Assembly (NCBI GenBank): GCA_030268105.1
Contig: BSDZ01000020.1
Location: 1,752,001-1,816,000, forward strand
DNA: 64,000 nucleotides
From: Volvox africanus
Lineage: Eukaryota > Chlorophyta > Chlorophyceae > Chlamydomonadales > Volvocaceae
Direction of reading: 5' to 3'
Part shown: positions 45,201 through 52,745 of the stretch, piece after piece
Numbering within the stretch: the stretch's first letter is position 1
Layout: every line of letters starts with the position of its first letter
Program-made: the position numbers and the translations under genes
The notes under the pieces: model-generated
Database searches by the model: none
Seen by the model: only the letters and a program-made list of their open reading frames with translations
Told to the model about the DNA's origin: nothing

Positions 45201-46341
45201 GCGCGGTGGTGACACAACAGCTCACCTGCGGCCTTAAAAGCAGTCCGTGGACACCCTTCCGTAACAAACGGACGGCCTCCTTACGCCCGACTAGCTCTGG
45301 TTCGATTCGCGCGGCCATTGCGGTCACAGCGAAATTAACCATAGGCACCGCCTCAGTTTCGCCCTCCTTTGGTGTGACATGTTCGAACGACAGGAAAGGT
45401 ACCTTAATCGACAGAGTACCCTTGCACATATGCAGGGTTGCGGTCTCCATCTCGATGCGTGCGCGGTACTGTCGTAATGTCGACGACCCCATTATGTACG
45501 GTGCAGTCTCTGCTAAGCCCTGCATCACGTACGGCCGGGTCACAACACGCAAAGGGCCTATCGATAGGCTAAGGGTAATCCTGCCCACGATGGGATGCTT
45601 ACCCCCGTCAGCAAGGGTAACCTGTGGACAATCAGACGACTCTGGGGACAACCCCAGCGCGTTCACCTCTGCGACAGAGATGAAGTCGTCGCTGGCACCG
45701 GTGTCAACGAGTGCCTTCAGAGTACGGCCATTCAAACCGATCTGAACCACAGGGACACGGTTATCTACGAGCGACTGCCCAGCAGACAACGTCAGTGCAC
45801 TTAAGGCGGGTCCGTAACCAACGGCACCCCCATCAGGAGCTTCGTACCAAACGTCAACCGAGTAGGATAGGCGTGGCCACGGAGCCAGCGTACCCTCCCG
45901 ATCCACACCATTAAACAAAACGGTGCCCGGCTCGAACCGGTGGACATGCCGCATACCCCTTAACGATGCCTCTGCCTTGCGCCGACAGAAAGCGGGGAGT
46001 AAAACACATGCGGCAGTGCCTGGATATTGACGCCTACACCTCCTGTATATGGCCAACTGTTCCGACATCTCACGCAGAGACGAGGGGATGAACAAAACCA
46101 CGTGGTTAGACAGATCGATAGACGACAGGGGACAGCGAGGTGTAAACAAATTACACAACGGGTCAAAGCAGAGAAGTCCCGTGCGTCCGTCAAGCGTGAT
46201 GCGTCGCGCAATGACTCGCTCGATGTGTCCAAGTACACAAGGCAACAATGCCTTAACGGCTGGCCATAAGGATGACCACCGACCACGCGTTAGTTCAGAA
46301 ATCCCAGGTGGTGCCCCCTCCGCAGGAACCCGGGCAAGCCC
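42280..46341 (-). CDS. pol: Pol polyprotein of A5 (PR-RT-RNaseH-IN-chromodomain)
   Basis: 1353 codons open in the gag frame after UAG. Counting from the TTG at 46248: an unassigned domain 1-165; protease D182-T-G; RT about 360-650 with YLDD at 544-547; RNase H about 690-805 (D698, E733, D760, D802); integrase HHCC (H890, H897, C927, C930) and catalytic D960, D1021, E1057 (35 residues between the last two); chromodomain about 1258-1312 with KWTGY and NSWEP. It ends TAA at 42280-42282. It copies element RNA and integrates the DNA. No lesion seen; no envelope ORF follows. Confidence 0.93.
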   Translation of the reverse strand, partial: GLARVPAEGAPPGISELTRGRWSSLWPAVKALLPCVLGHIERVIARRITLDGRTGLLCFDPLCNLFTPRCPLSSIDLSNHVVLFIPSSLREMSEQLAIYRRCRRQYPGTAACVLLPAFCRRKAEASLRGMRHVHRFEPGTVLFNGVDREGTLAPWPRLSYSVDVWYEAPDGGAVGYGPALSALTLSAGQSLVDNRVPVVQIGLNGRTLKALVDTGASDDFISVAEVNALGLSPESSDCPQVTLADGGKHPIVGRITLSLSIGPLRVVTRPYVMQGLAETAPYIMGSSTLRQYRARIEMETATLHMCKGTLSIKVPFLSFEHVTPKEGETEAVPMVNFAVTAMAARIEPELVGRKEAVRLLRKGVHGLLLRPQVSCCVTTAQISADPEVEALLSQYEDVFKDIPGLPPMRPVDHTIPLMPGAQPTARPMYRLSPLELDEVKRQVTDLLAKGMIRPSTSPYSAPILFVSKKDGTLRMCIDYRGFNANTVKNRYPLPCVDDLLDKLKGSAYFSSIDLQQGYNQIRIAASDIPKTAFRTPFGHFEYTVLSFGLTNAPATFQAVMDRMFRPFIDRFVVCYLDDILVYSKTREEHLEHLRLVLDVMRREQLFAKRAKCFWAQPQVEYLGHIVSATGVKMDPRKVAVVHDWPAPQNLTELRKFLGLTNYFRKFIEKYSIIAAPLTNLTRKGVFVSLESWTSQCQRAFEKLKRIIAEDVTLAFPDYLLPFRVEVVSDASIFGSGAVLLQEGRPIAFMSKKFSGAEIRYTTGEQELLAVLHALKEWRCYLEGRPFTLKTDHKPLMFLQSVPTLNRRQARWMEYRARFNCTWEYISGKLNIADALSRHPSLHAAILAAPVVRPRSEEVPIATDLTERLKVAYNADAWFADPANVEYLRKQNGLWLRTEGAATQIVVPNDDALRYDILARFHEDPLAGHPGSKRLIDLVQRSFWWPRLAKDAANFVQTCSLCQRNKALSGKGHGLLQPLPVPDAPWESVSMDFVVALPKTEGGYDAVFVMVDRLTKMVHLAPCTSSCTAEQTARLFFDNVVRLHGIPKNVISDRGGQFTSKFWEALCKLVGMRVNLSTAYHPQTDGQTERTNRTLGDMLRNYAGRTPFVWDTYLTAAKFALNNAVNRSTGKSPFFLNYEFHPALPVWRELEVNVPAAKLFAKSFMSRITDAKSCLDAAQQRTTEYYNKSKQDVTFSKGQLVLLSTKNLRSLADGSRKLLPRWIGPYPVVRMVGNVAVELALPADMTIHPTFHVSLVRPYRGTEPVPEPANAPTAIEPVPETWIAGKQKFYDVERVLDYRARRVGRHRRKRTVHEYLVKWTGYTDEHNSWEPARNFSQDMKPLLEEARKRATQTQ

Positions 46342-46344
46342 CTA
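46303..46344 (-). promoter_or_regulatory. Putative UAG readthrough signal of A5
   Basis: UAG 46342-46344, spacer 46335-46341 (GGGCTTG), arm CCCGGG 46329-46334, loop 46309-46328, arm CCTGGG 46303-46308 (one G-U pair). A UGC/GCA pairing inside the loop is possible. The UAG is the only in-frame stop between the gag ATG and the end of pol in this otherwise intact element, which argues that it is functional rather than a mutation. Confidence 0.7.
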
Positions 46345-47559
46345 TTTCGGCTGAGGTACAAACGGCGGCATTAGAGGGCAATCCTTCGTAGAATGGCTCT
46401 CCGCACACCGTAGACAAACGTTGGCCAATTTTCGACGCTCGAATTCGGAACGATTGCAATTCCATTTTGGCATAAATATGTCGTCCGTACGAGTCTGCTT
46501 CGCGTTAGGGTCGGAACGCTGTGCGGCTGCCGACGACGGCGCACCACCACGCTTCCTGTTCCTAGCTGGGTCCGAGCTCGGACCTGCTCCTCCTGTACCA
46601 CGGACACCCGAGCTAGCGCCCCCGTTGCTGCGTCGCGTCGCGGCAGTAGGCGTGGGGCGGGTCGCACCGAGGCCCTGGTCGAGAGCTACAGCTTCCCCAA
46701 GCGGATCCTGCACTTGCACAGCATTTGCACGAGGGGCAGACTTGACTTCTTCCTCGCCGGCAAGGAGTCGTATCTCCGCGCCCTTAGCAAAAGCGACCAA
46801 CGCGTCATACGACTTGATCTGCGCTCCAACCAAGTCAGTGGCGCACCATTTAGCCAAAAGTTTCGTTAGGCCTCGCCTAAACCAAAAGACACGCTCAGAT
46901 TCGGTGAGGTCAGCAATGGGAGTCACAAGTGCTTCGAAGCGTGACTGGTACGCAGGTACATTTTCATCCCGACGCATGTGGTAGCTACCGGCTGCCAAAA
47001 CGTTACGAGCTTCCACATCGCGTGCTTGAACCTCAGTAGCGAATCGTGCGAGCAAAGCGGCGACCAACTCGTCAAAAGTATAGCTGCCCCGGGCGTTGGT
47101 CCAATTGCGATACCAGTCCTTCGCTGCGCCCTCGAGGGTGTTACCAACGAAGAGACACCTGATACCGTCATTATCGCCACCATGAACAGCCTGGAGGTAC
47201 TTTTTAGCGTCACGCACGTACGCACGAGTTGCATCGGCTATGCTATGCCCTGGTGTCTTGTCGGTCAGCGAAATATTGAGCCTAGGAACGGGAATCGACA
47301 ATCTCATCACCTCAGGGATGTCATCATGCCTTCGAGCTTGAGGTAATGGCAGAACCCTTGGTCCAGCAGTGTTGTCCATATTCGTGTTCACTGCTGAATG
47401 CGGCACAATTAAGTGAGCAGGGGTCTGAAGGAAAAGGGGCTCTTGAGTGGCTCGCGCGCCAACAGTCTCAAGACCTCTATCCGGTGCTCTAGCAGCTACA
47501 ACAAAATCGGGTTGGCTAGCTAGGCTAGTGTGCGGCGTATCGTCGTGTTCCGCAGACAT
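46342..47559 (-). CDS. gag: Gag of A5
   Basis: 405-residue intact frame, ATG 47557-47559 to UAG. N-terminal 90 residues variable; core about 95-270 (AYVRDAKKYLQAVHGGD, LEGAAKDWYRN, YQSRFEALVTPIADL); Arg/Ser/Gly-rich linker; knuckle C382, C385, H389, C394 in CX2CX3HX4C spacing, one residue shorter than the usual retroviral form. It is a few residues shorter than A3 and A4 because of a small in-frame loss in the linker (RRSNGGASS). Confidence 0.92.
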   Translation of the reverse strand: MSAEHDDTPHTSLASQPDFVVAARAPDRGLETVGARATQEPLFLQTPAHLIVPHSAVNTNMDNTAGPRVLPLPQARRHDDIPEVMRLSIPVPRLNISLTDKTPGHSIADATRAYVRDAKKYLQAVHGGDNDGIRCLFVGNTLEGAAKDWYRNWTNARGSYTFDELVAALLARFATEVQARDVEARNVLAAGSYHMRRDENVPAYQSRFEALVTPIADLTESERVFWFRRGLTKLLAKWCATDLVGAQIKSYDALVAFAKGAEIRLLAGEEEVKSAPRANAVQVQDPLGEAVALDQGLGATRPTPTAATRRSNGGASSGVRGTGGAGPSSDPARNRKRGGAPSSAAAQRSDPNAKQTRTDDIFMPKWNCNRSEFERRKLANVCLRCAESHSTKDCPLMPPFVPQPK

Positions 47560-47958
47560 GGAGCACGAAACGATACCCTAGGTTCGCGTAATAGAAGCCG
47601 ACTTCTATCGCAAAGGCAAGAGTACAAAGCAATTCGGTGAGCCTACCGACAGTACTCTTGAGAAGATTCAGTAAACTCAGCAAGTACTTGCCCAGCTGAG
47701 TCCTGATCTCCGTAGTTTGGGCAATGAGAGTCGCCAACTGGTCCGGACGAAAGCCGGTCTCAGTCGCCGCAGCAAGCAATGCCGGTGCACTGAGATTACC
47801 TGCGACTCAGAGCGTACACTTACACAACAAGTGCAGCAATCTAAGTAAAAGCAATTAAACAATTACAAACCGGAAGCGGCGGCGTCCAAAACGGCGCGGC
47901 CTAGGTCTTCGGCAAAAGTATCTAGCGGTCCTCGTGGTTCGTCGCTGGAACTCGCCAT
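47525..47958 (-). CDS. Leader ORF of A5 (two exons)
   Basis: Exon 1 47871-47958, 71-nt intron 47800-47870, exon 2 47525-47799; 120 residues. Exon 1 begins MASSSDEPRGPLDTFAEDL. After splicing, exon 2 continues GNLSAPALLAAATETGF and carries LIAQTTEIRTQLGKYL. The gag frame is +1 relative to exon 2 with a 35-nt overlap, so the product may be a separate small protein or may be joined to Gag by a second splice or frameshift I could not resolve. Confidence 0.58.
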
Positions 47959-48007
47959 AGAAAGAACAGTCTTCCGATTGGACAAAGAGAGACAGTTAGG
48001 CAACGAA

Positions 48008-48022
48008 CCTGTCTCGATACCA
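48008..48022 (-). other. Primer binding site of A5
   Basis: TGGTATCGAGACAGG on the minus strand, 3 nt inside the 5' LTR. Intact. Confidence 0.78.
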
Positions 48023-48025
48023 GTT

Positions 48026-48849
48026 TGTTGTACCTCTCGTTCGTGTTTGCTCATAAGTATCTGCACGTCTGGAGACTTTCGACACCGATGCGCGAGCACT
48101 TGCAAGTACAGCAAGGCAAGCGAGAGCAAACAAGGACAGCGGAAGACTTCTAGACGAAGAGAGATAGAACTTACAGTCTTACAGATCGGAACGATGCAAT
48201 GGACGAAATCGCCGTCAGCGCCGGAAGCAAGCAATCATCACGCGGCGGTGATTAGCGAAGTTCAGGCTTAGCTCGGGCTAAGTAGAATAGCGTATAGCAA
48301 TAGTAATATAGAACACGCGAGTGTTCTCCAGTATCGAATGTCTTATCATGCTTAGCCGTCCTCGCATCTGTTATACTCGCAGCATCGCAATTCCGTACGA
48401 TTCACATCAGGAGGCCGATCCTAGATGTGACAACCCTACTGCGTATAGGCGATGTCTACGCATAACAACGTATAAGCCTTTCCGGCATTCGCATGATGCA
48501 AGGGTCCGGATAACGATATCCGGTTGCAGGGCATGCATCGCGATGAGTGCGGCGCTCTCAACGTGTGCTTTAATGAAGTAATATTATATCAGATAATATT
48601 ACTTATCGTTTCGTAGCACGAGCATAATGCGCACTTCCATGCTTCGGGCTTTCATGCATGCTAGGTGGATTTGCCATGATGCGATGTCGCGATGGATAAT
48701 GACAACATGCCAAATGCATATATAAATGTACACGAATACATTTATATCATGCAGATTCATTCATATGCAATGTGTTCATCACAATAGCACTTCGCCTTGT
48801 AGGATCACATCGACCTACGCATCGGCGGGAAACGAATCGTAGCACAACA
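48026..48849 (-). repeat. 5' LTR of A5 (824 bp)
   Basis: Partner of 41397-42220. The right end is followed by the CTTAC duplicate and A6 pol sequence. Confidence 0.94.
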
Positions 48850-49593
48850 CTTACCCCCGTCAGCAAGGGTAACCTGGGGACAATCAGACAACTCTGGGGT
48901 CAACCCCAGCGCATTCACCTCTGCGACAGAGATGAAGTCGTTGCTGGCACCGGTGTCAACAAGCGCCTTCAGAGTACGGCCATTCAAACTGATCTGAATC
49001 ACTGGGACACGGTTATCTACGAGCGACTGCCCAGCAGACAACGTCAGTGCACTTAGGGCGGGTCCGTTACCTACGGCACCCTTATCAGGAGCTTCGTACC
49101 AAACGTCAATCGAGTAGGATGTCCCTGGCCACGGAGCCAGCATACCCTCCCGATCCACACCATTAAACAAAACAGTGCCCGGTTCGAACCGGTGGACACA
49201 CAGCATACCCCTTAACGATGCCTCTGCCCTGCACCGACAGAAAGCGGGGAGTAATACACATGCGGCGGTGCCTGGATATTGACGCCTACATCTCCTATAA
49301 ACGGCCAACTGTTCCGACATCTCACCCAGAGACGAGGGGATGAACAAAACCACGTGGTTAGACAGATCGATAGACGACAGGAGACGGCGAGGTGTAAACA
49401 AATTACACAACGGATCGATGCAGAGAAGTCTTGTGCGTCCGTCAAGCGTGATGCGTCGTGCAATGACTCACTCGATGTGTCCAAGTACGCAAGGCAACAA
49501 TGCCTTCACGGCTGGCCATAAGGATGACCACTGACCACGCGTTAGTTCAGAAATCCCGGGCGTTGCCCCCTCCACAGGAACCCGGGCAAGCCC
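48850..49593 (-). pseudogene. pol: pol of A6, N-terminal part
   Basis: Pre-protease domain and protease (LVDTGASNDFIS). TGA at 49468-49470 replaces a CGA (HIERVIA in other copies). The frame is otherwise open to the A5 insertion. Same frame as gag across UAG 49594-49596. Confidence 0.87.
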
Positions 49594-50829
49594 CTATATC
49601 GGCTGAGGTACAAACGGCGGCAATAACAGACAATCCTTCGTAGGATGGCTCTCTGCGCACAGTAGACAAACATTGGCCGCTTTCCGACGTTCGAACTCAG
49701 AACGATTGCAATTCCATTTTGGCATAAACGAGTCATCCGTGCAAGTCCGCTTCGCATTGGGGTCAGAGCGCTGTGCGGCTGCCGACGACGGCGCACCACC
49801 ACACTTCCTGCTCTTAGCCGGGTCCGAGCTCGGACCTGCTCCTCCTGACCCGCGGACACCCGAGCTAGCGCCCCCGCGCGCCTGGCGTTGCCGGTTGCTG
49901 CATCGCGTCGCGGCAGTAGGCGTGGGGCGTGTCGCTCCGAGTTCCTGGTCGAGAGCTACAGCTTCCCCAAGCGGATCCTGCACTTGCACGGCATTTGCAC
50001 AAGGGACAGACTTGACTTCTTCCTCACCGGCAAGGAGTCGTATCTCCGTACCCTTAGCAAAAGTGACCAAGGCATCATACGACTTGATCGGCACCCCAGC
50101 CAAGTCAGTAGCGCACCATTTAGCCAAAAGTTTCGTCAGGCCTCACTTAAACCAAAAGACACGCTCGGTTTCGGTGAGATCAGCAATGGGGGTCACAAGT
50201 GCTTCGAAGCGTGACTGGTACGCAGGTACATTTTCATCCCGACGCATGTGGTAGCTACAGGCTGCCAAAACCTTACGAGCCTCCAGATCACATGCTTGAA
50301 CCTCAGTAGCGAACCGTGCGAGCAAAGCGGCGATCATCTCGTCAAAAGTATAGTTGCCCCGGGCTGTGGTCCATTCGCGATACCAGTCCTTCGCTGAGCC
50401 CTCGAGGGTGTTACCAACGAAGAGACACCTGATACCATCATTATCGCCACCATGAACAGCCTGGAGATACTTTTTAGCATCACGCACGTACGCACGAGTT
50501 GCATCGGCTATGCTATGTCCTGCTGTCTTTTCAGTTAGCGAGATATTGAGCCTAGGAACGGGAATTGACAATCTCATCACCTCAGGGATGTCATCATGCC
50601 TTCGAGCTTGAGGTAATGGCAGAACCCTTGGTCCAGCAGTGTTGTCCATATTGGTGTGAACTGCTGAATGCGGCACAATTAAGTGAGCAGGGGTCTGAAG
50701 GACAAGGGGCTCTTGAGTGGCTCGCGTGCCAACAATCTCAAGACCTCTATCCGGAGCTCTAGCAGCCACAACAAAATCGGGTTGGCTAGCTAAGCTAGTT
50801 TGTGGTGTATCGTCGCGTTCCGCGGACAT
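49594..50829 (-). pseudogene. gag: gag of A6 (one nonsense codon)
   Basis: ATG 50827-50829 (MSAERDDTPQTS) to UAG 49594-49596. TGA at 50143-50145 falls on the same codon (CGA in intact copies) as the nonsense in A2. The knuckle is CLLCAESHPTKDC. Close to A4 in sequence. Confidence 0.87.
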
Positions 50830-51228
50830 GGAGCACGAAGCGATACCCTAGGTTTGCGTAATAGAAGCCGACTTCTATCGCAAAGGCAAGAGTACAAAAC
50901 GATTCAGTGAGCCTACCGACAGTACCCTTGAGAAGATTCAGTAAACTCAGCAAGTACTTGCCCAGCTGAGTCCTGATCTCCGTAGTTTGGGCGATGAGAG
51001 TCACCAAGTGGTCCGGACGCAAGCCGGTCTCAGTCGCTGCGGCAAGCAATGCCGGTGCACTGAGATTACCTGCGACTCAGAGCGTACACTTACACAACAA
51101 GTGCAGCAATCTAAGCAAAAGCAATTAAACAATTACAAACCGGAAGCGGCGGCGTCCAAAACGGCGCGGCCTAGGTCTTCGGCAAAAGTATCTAGCGGTC
51201 CTCGTGGTTCGTCACTGGAACTCGCCAT
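50795..51228 (-). CDS. Leader ORF of A6 (two exons)
   Basis: Exon 1 51141-51228, intron 51070-51140 (71 nt), exon 2 50795-51069. Open when spliced; LLNLLKGTVG in place of LLNLLKSTVG. Confidence 0.53.
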
Positions 51229-51295
51229 AGAAAGAACCTACTTCCGATTAGACAAAGAGAGACAGTTAGGCAACGAACCTGTCTCGATACCAGTT

Positions 51296-52128
51296 TGTTG
51301 TACCTCTCCTTCATGTTTGCTCATAAGTATCTGCGCGTCTGAAGGCTTTTGACACCGATGCGCGAGCACTTGCAAGTACAGCAAGACAAGCGCGAGCAAA
51401 CAGAGACAGCGGAAGACTTCAAACAAGAAGAGATATAACTTACAGTCTTACAGATCAAAGCGGTGCAATGGACGTAATCGCCGTCAGCGCCGGAAGCAAG
51501 CAATCATCACGCGGCAGTGAATAGTGAAGTTTAGGCTTAGCTCGGGCTAAGTAGAATAGCGTATAGTAATAACAATGTAGAACACACGAGTGTTCTCCGG
51601 TATGGAATGTCTTTTTTTGCTTAGCCGTCCTTGCATCTGTTATGCTCGCAGCATCGCAATGCCGTACTATTCACACTAGGAGGCCGATCCTAAGTGTGAC
51701 AATCCTACTGCGTATAGGCGGTGTCTACACATAACAACGTATAAGCCTTTCCGGCATTCGCATGATGCAAGGGTCCGAATAACGATATTCGGTTGCAAGG
51801 CATGCATCGCGACGAGTGCGGCGCTCTCAACGTGTGCTGTAATGAAGTAATATTATGTCAAATAATATTACTTATCGTTTCATAGCACGAGCATAATGTG
51901 CACTTTAATGATTCGGTTTTTCATGCATTGTAGGCGGATTTGCCATGATGCGATGTCGCGATGGATAATGATAACATGCCAAATGCATATATAAATGTAT
52001 GCGAATACATCTATATCATGCAGGTTCATTCATACGCAATAGTCATTCATGCGTTCATCAAGATAACATTTCGCCTTGTAGGGTCACATCGACCTACACA
52101 TCGGCGGGAAACGAACAGTAGCACAACA
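51296..52128 (-). repeat. 5' LTR of A6 (833 bp)
   Basis: TGTTGTACCTCTCCTTC to AGCACAACA. The hairpin palindrome reads CCGAATAACGATATTCGG, a paired G-C to A-T change relative to A2. The right flank is unrelated sequence (CCTGT). Confidence 0.9.
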
Positions 52129-52310
52129 CCTGTTTCTTTTGGCTGCAATAATTTCATCCCAGGACAGGCGTGCGACTTTAGTGCTGGGTGAATGTCGGAG
52201 CTGTTAGGGGCTGAGAATATGGATATTATCCATTTTAGGCACGACTTCCTAAGCAGTGTGGCATGAGAAAACGCTGCGAGAATCTCAAATTTGATAGCTG
52301 TTGCCTGTAC
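52129..52310. other. Unassigned segment left of the CTATAG array
   Basis: No ORF and no similarity to the LTR elements. Contains an inverted repeat around ATGGATATTATCCAT (about 52219). Possibly part of the same unit as the array, truncated by A6. Confidence 0.4.
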
Positions 52311-52722
52311 CAGATATAGTCAGCACTATAGTTGGACGACTATAGACCATGTCGACTATAGTACACGACTATAGTTGAGGTCGACTATAGATCGACTTTT
52401 CCCCCCCCAATCGACTTTTAGCCAATGCTGCGCGCTATAGTCGATCAGAAAAAATACAGACGGCTATAGTCGGCACTATAGTCGGACGACTATAGATGAT
52501 GTCGACTATAGTTCCGACTATGCCCCCCATATTAGCCGATGCTGCGCGCTATAGTCGATCAGGAAAAATACAGACGGCTATAGTCGGCACTATAGTCGGA
52601 CGACTATGGATGATGTCGACTATAGTATACGACTATAGTCGAGGTAGACTATAGATCGACTATGCCCCCCAATCGACTTTTAGCCGATGTTGTGCGCTAT
52701 AGTCGATCAGAAAAAATACAGA
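52311..52722. repeat. Palindromic CTATAG array, three imperfect units
   Basis: Units at about 52311-52461, 52462-52575 and 52576-52722 (151, 114 and 147 bp). They contain 17 CTATAG hexamers, mostly as CGACTATAG or CTATAGTCG half-sites of the palindrome CGACTATAGTCG, with the whole palindrome once near 52630. Each unit also has a C-run (6-8 C) and ends GCGCTATAGTCGATCAG(A/G)AAAAATACAGA. Unit 2 lacks about 35 bp. No coding potential. Confidence 0.9.
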
Positions 52723-52745
52723 TGTCCCGGCAAAGAAGGTCGTCG

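Larger units (their letters stand above)
41397..48849 (-). mobile_element. A5: intact, potentially autonomous family A element
   Basis: 7453 bp with TSD CTTAC (41392-41396 and 48850-48854). The LTRs differ at about six of 824 positions by eye (for example CCGGTATCG against CCAGTATCG). Gag and pol are both open without internal stops, and PBS, PPT, leader intron and recoding signal are all present. This is the best candidate in the window for a functional element. It lies inside A6. Confidence 0.95.
48850..52128 (-). mobile_element. A6: family A element, 5' half
   Basis: 5' LTR, PBS, leader, gag and the first part of pol; 41074-41396 is its continuation across A5. The downstream half was lost where A4 now abuts. 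Belongs to the 830-834 bp LTR subtype. Older than A5. Confidence 0.88.

Noticed and set aside
46342..46344. UAG reassigned as a sense codon in the host
   Set aside because: Among intact frames UAG appears only at the gag-pol boundary and is followed each time by the same stem layout; readthrough is simpler. Not excluded without host genes.
46300..46400. -1 or +1 ribosomal frameshift between gag and pol
   Set aside because: gag and pol are in the same frame across the stop in all copies checked, so no frameshift is needed.
47560..47650. Second intron joining leader exon 2 to gag
   Set aside because: Candidate donors (GTAGGC, GTATGC, GTACGC) are conserved in position, but the nearest acceptors give different phases in A, B1 and B2, so I could not support one model.
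52311..52722. CRISPR-like array
   Set aside because: Units are long, imperfect and internally palindromic, without constant direct repeats and unique spacers, and the context is eukaryotic.
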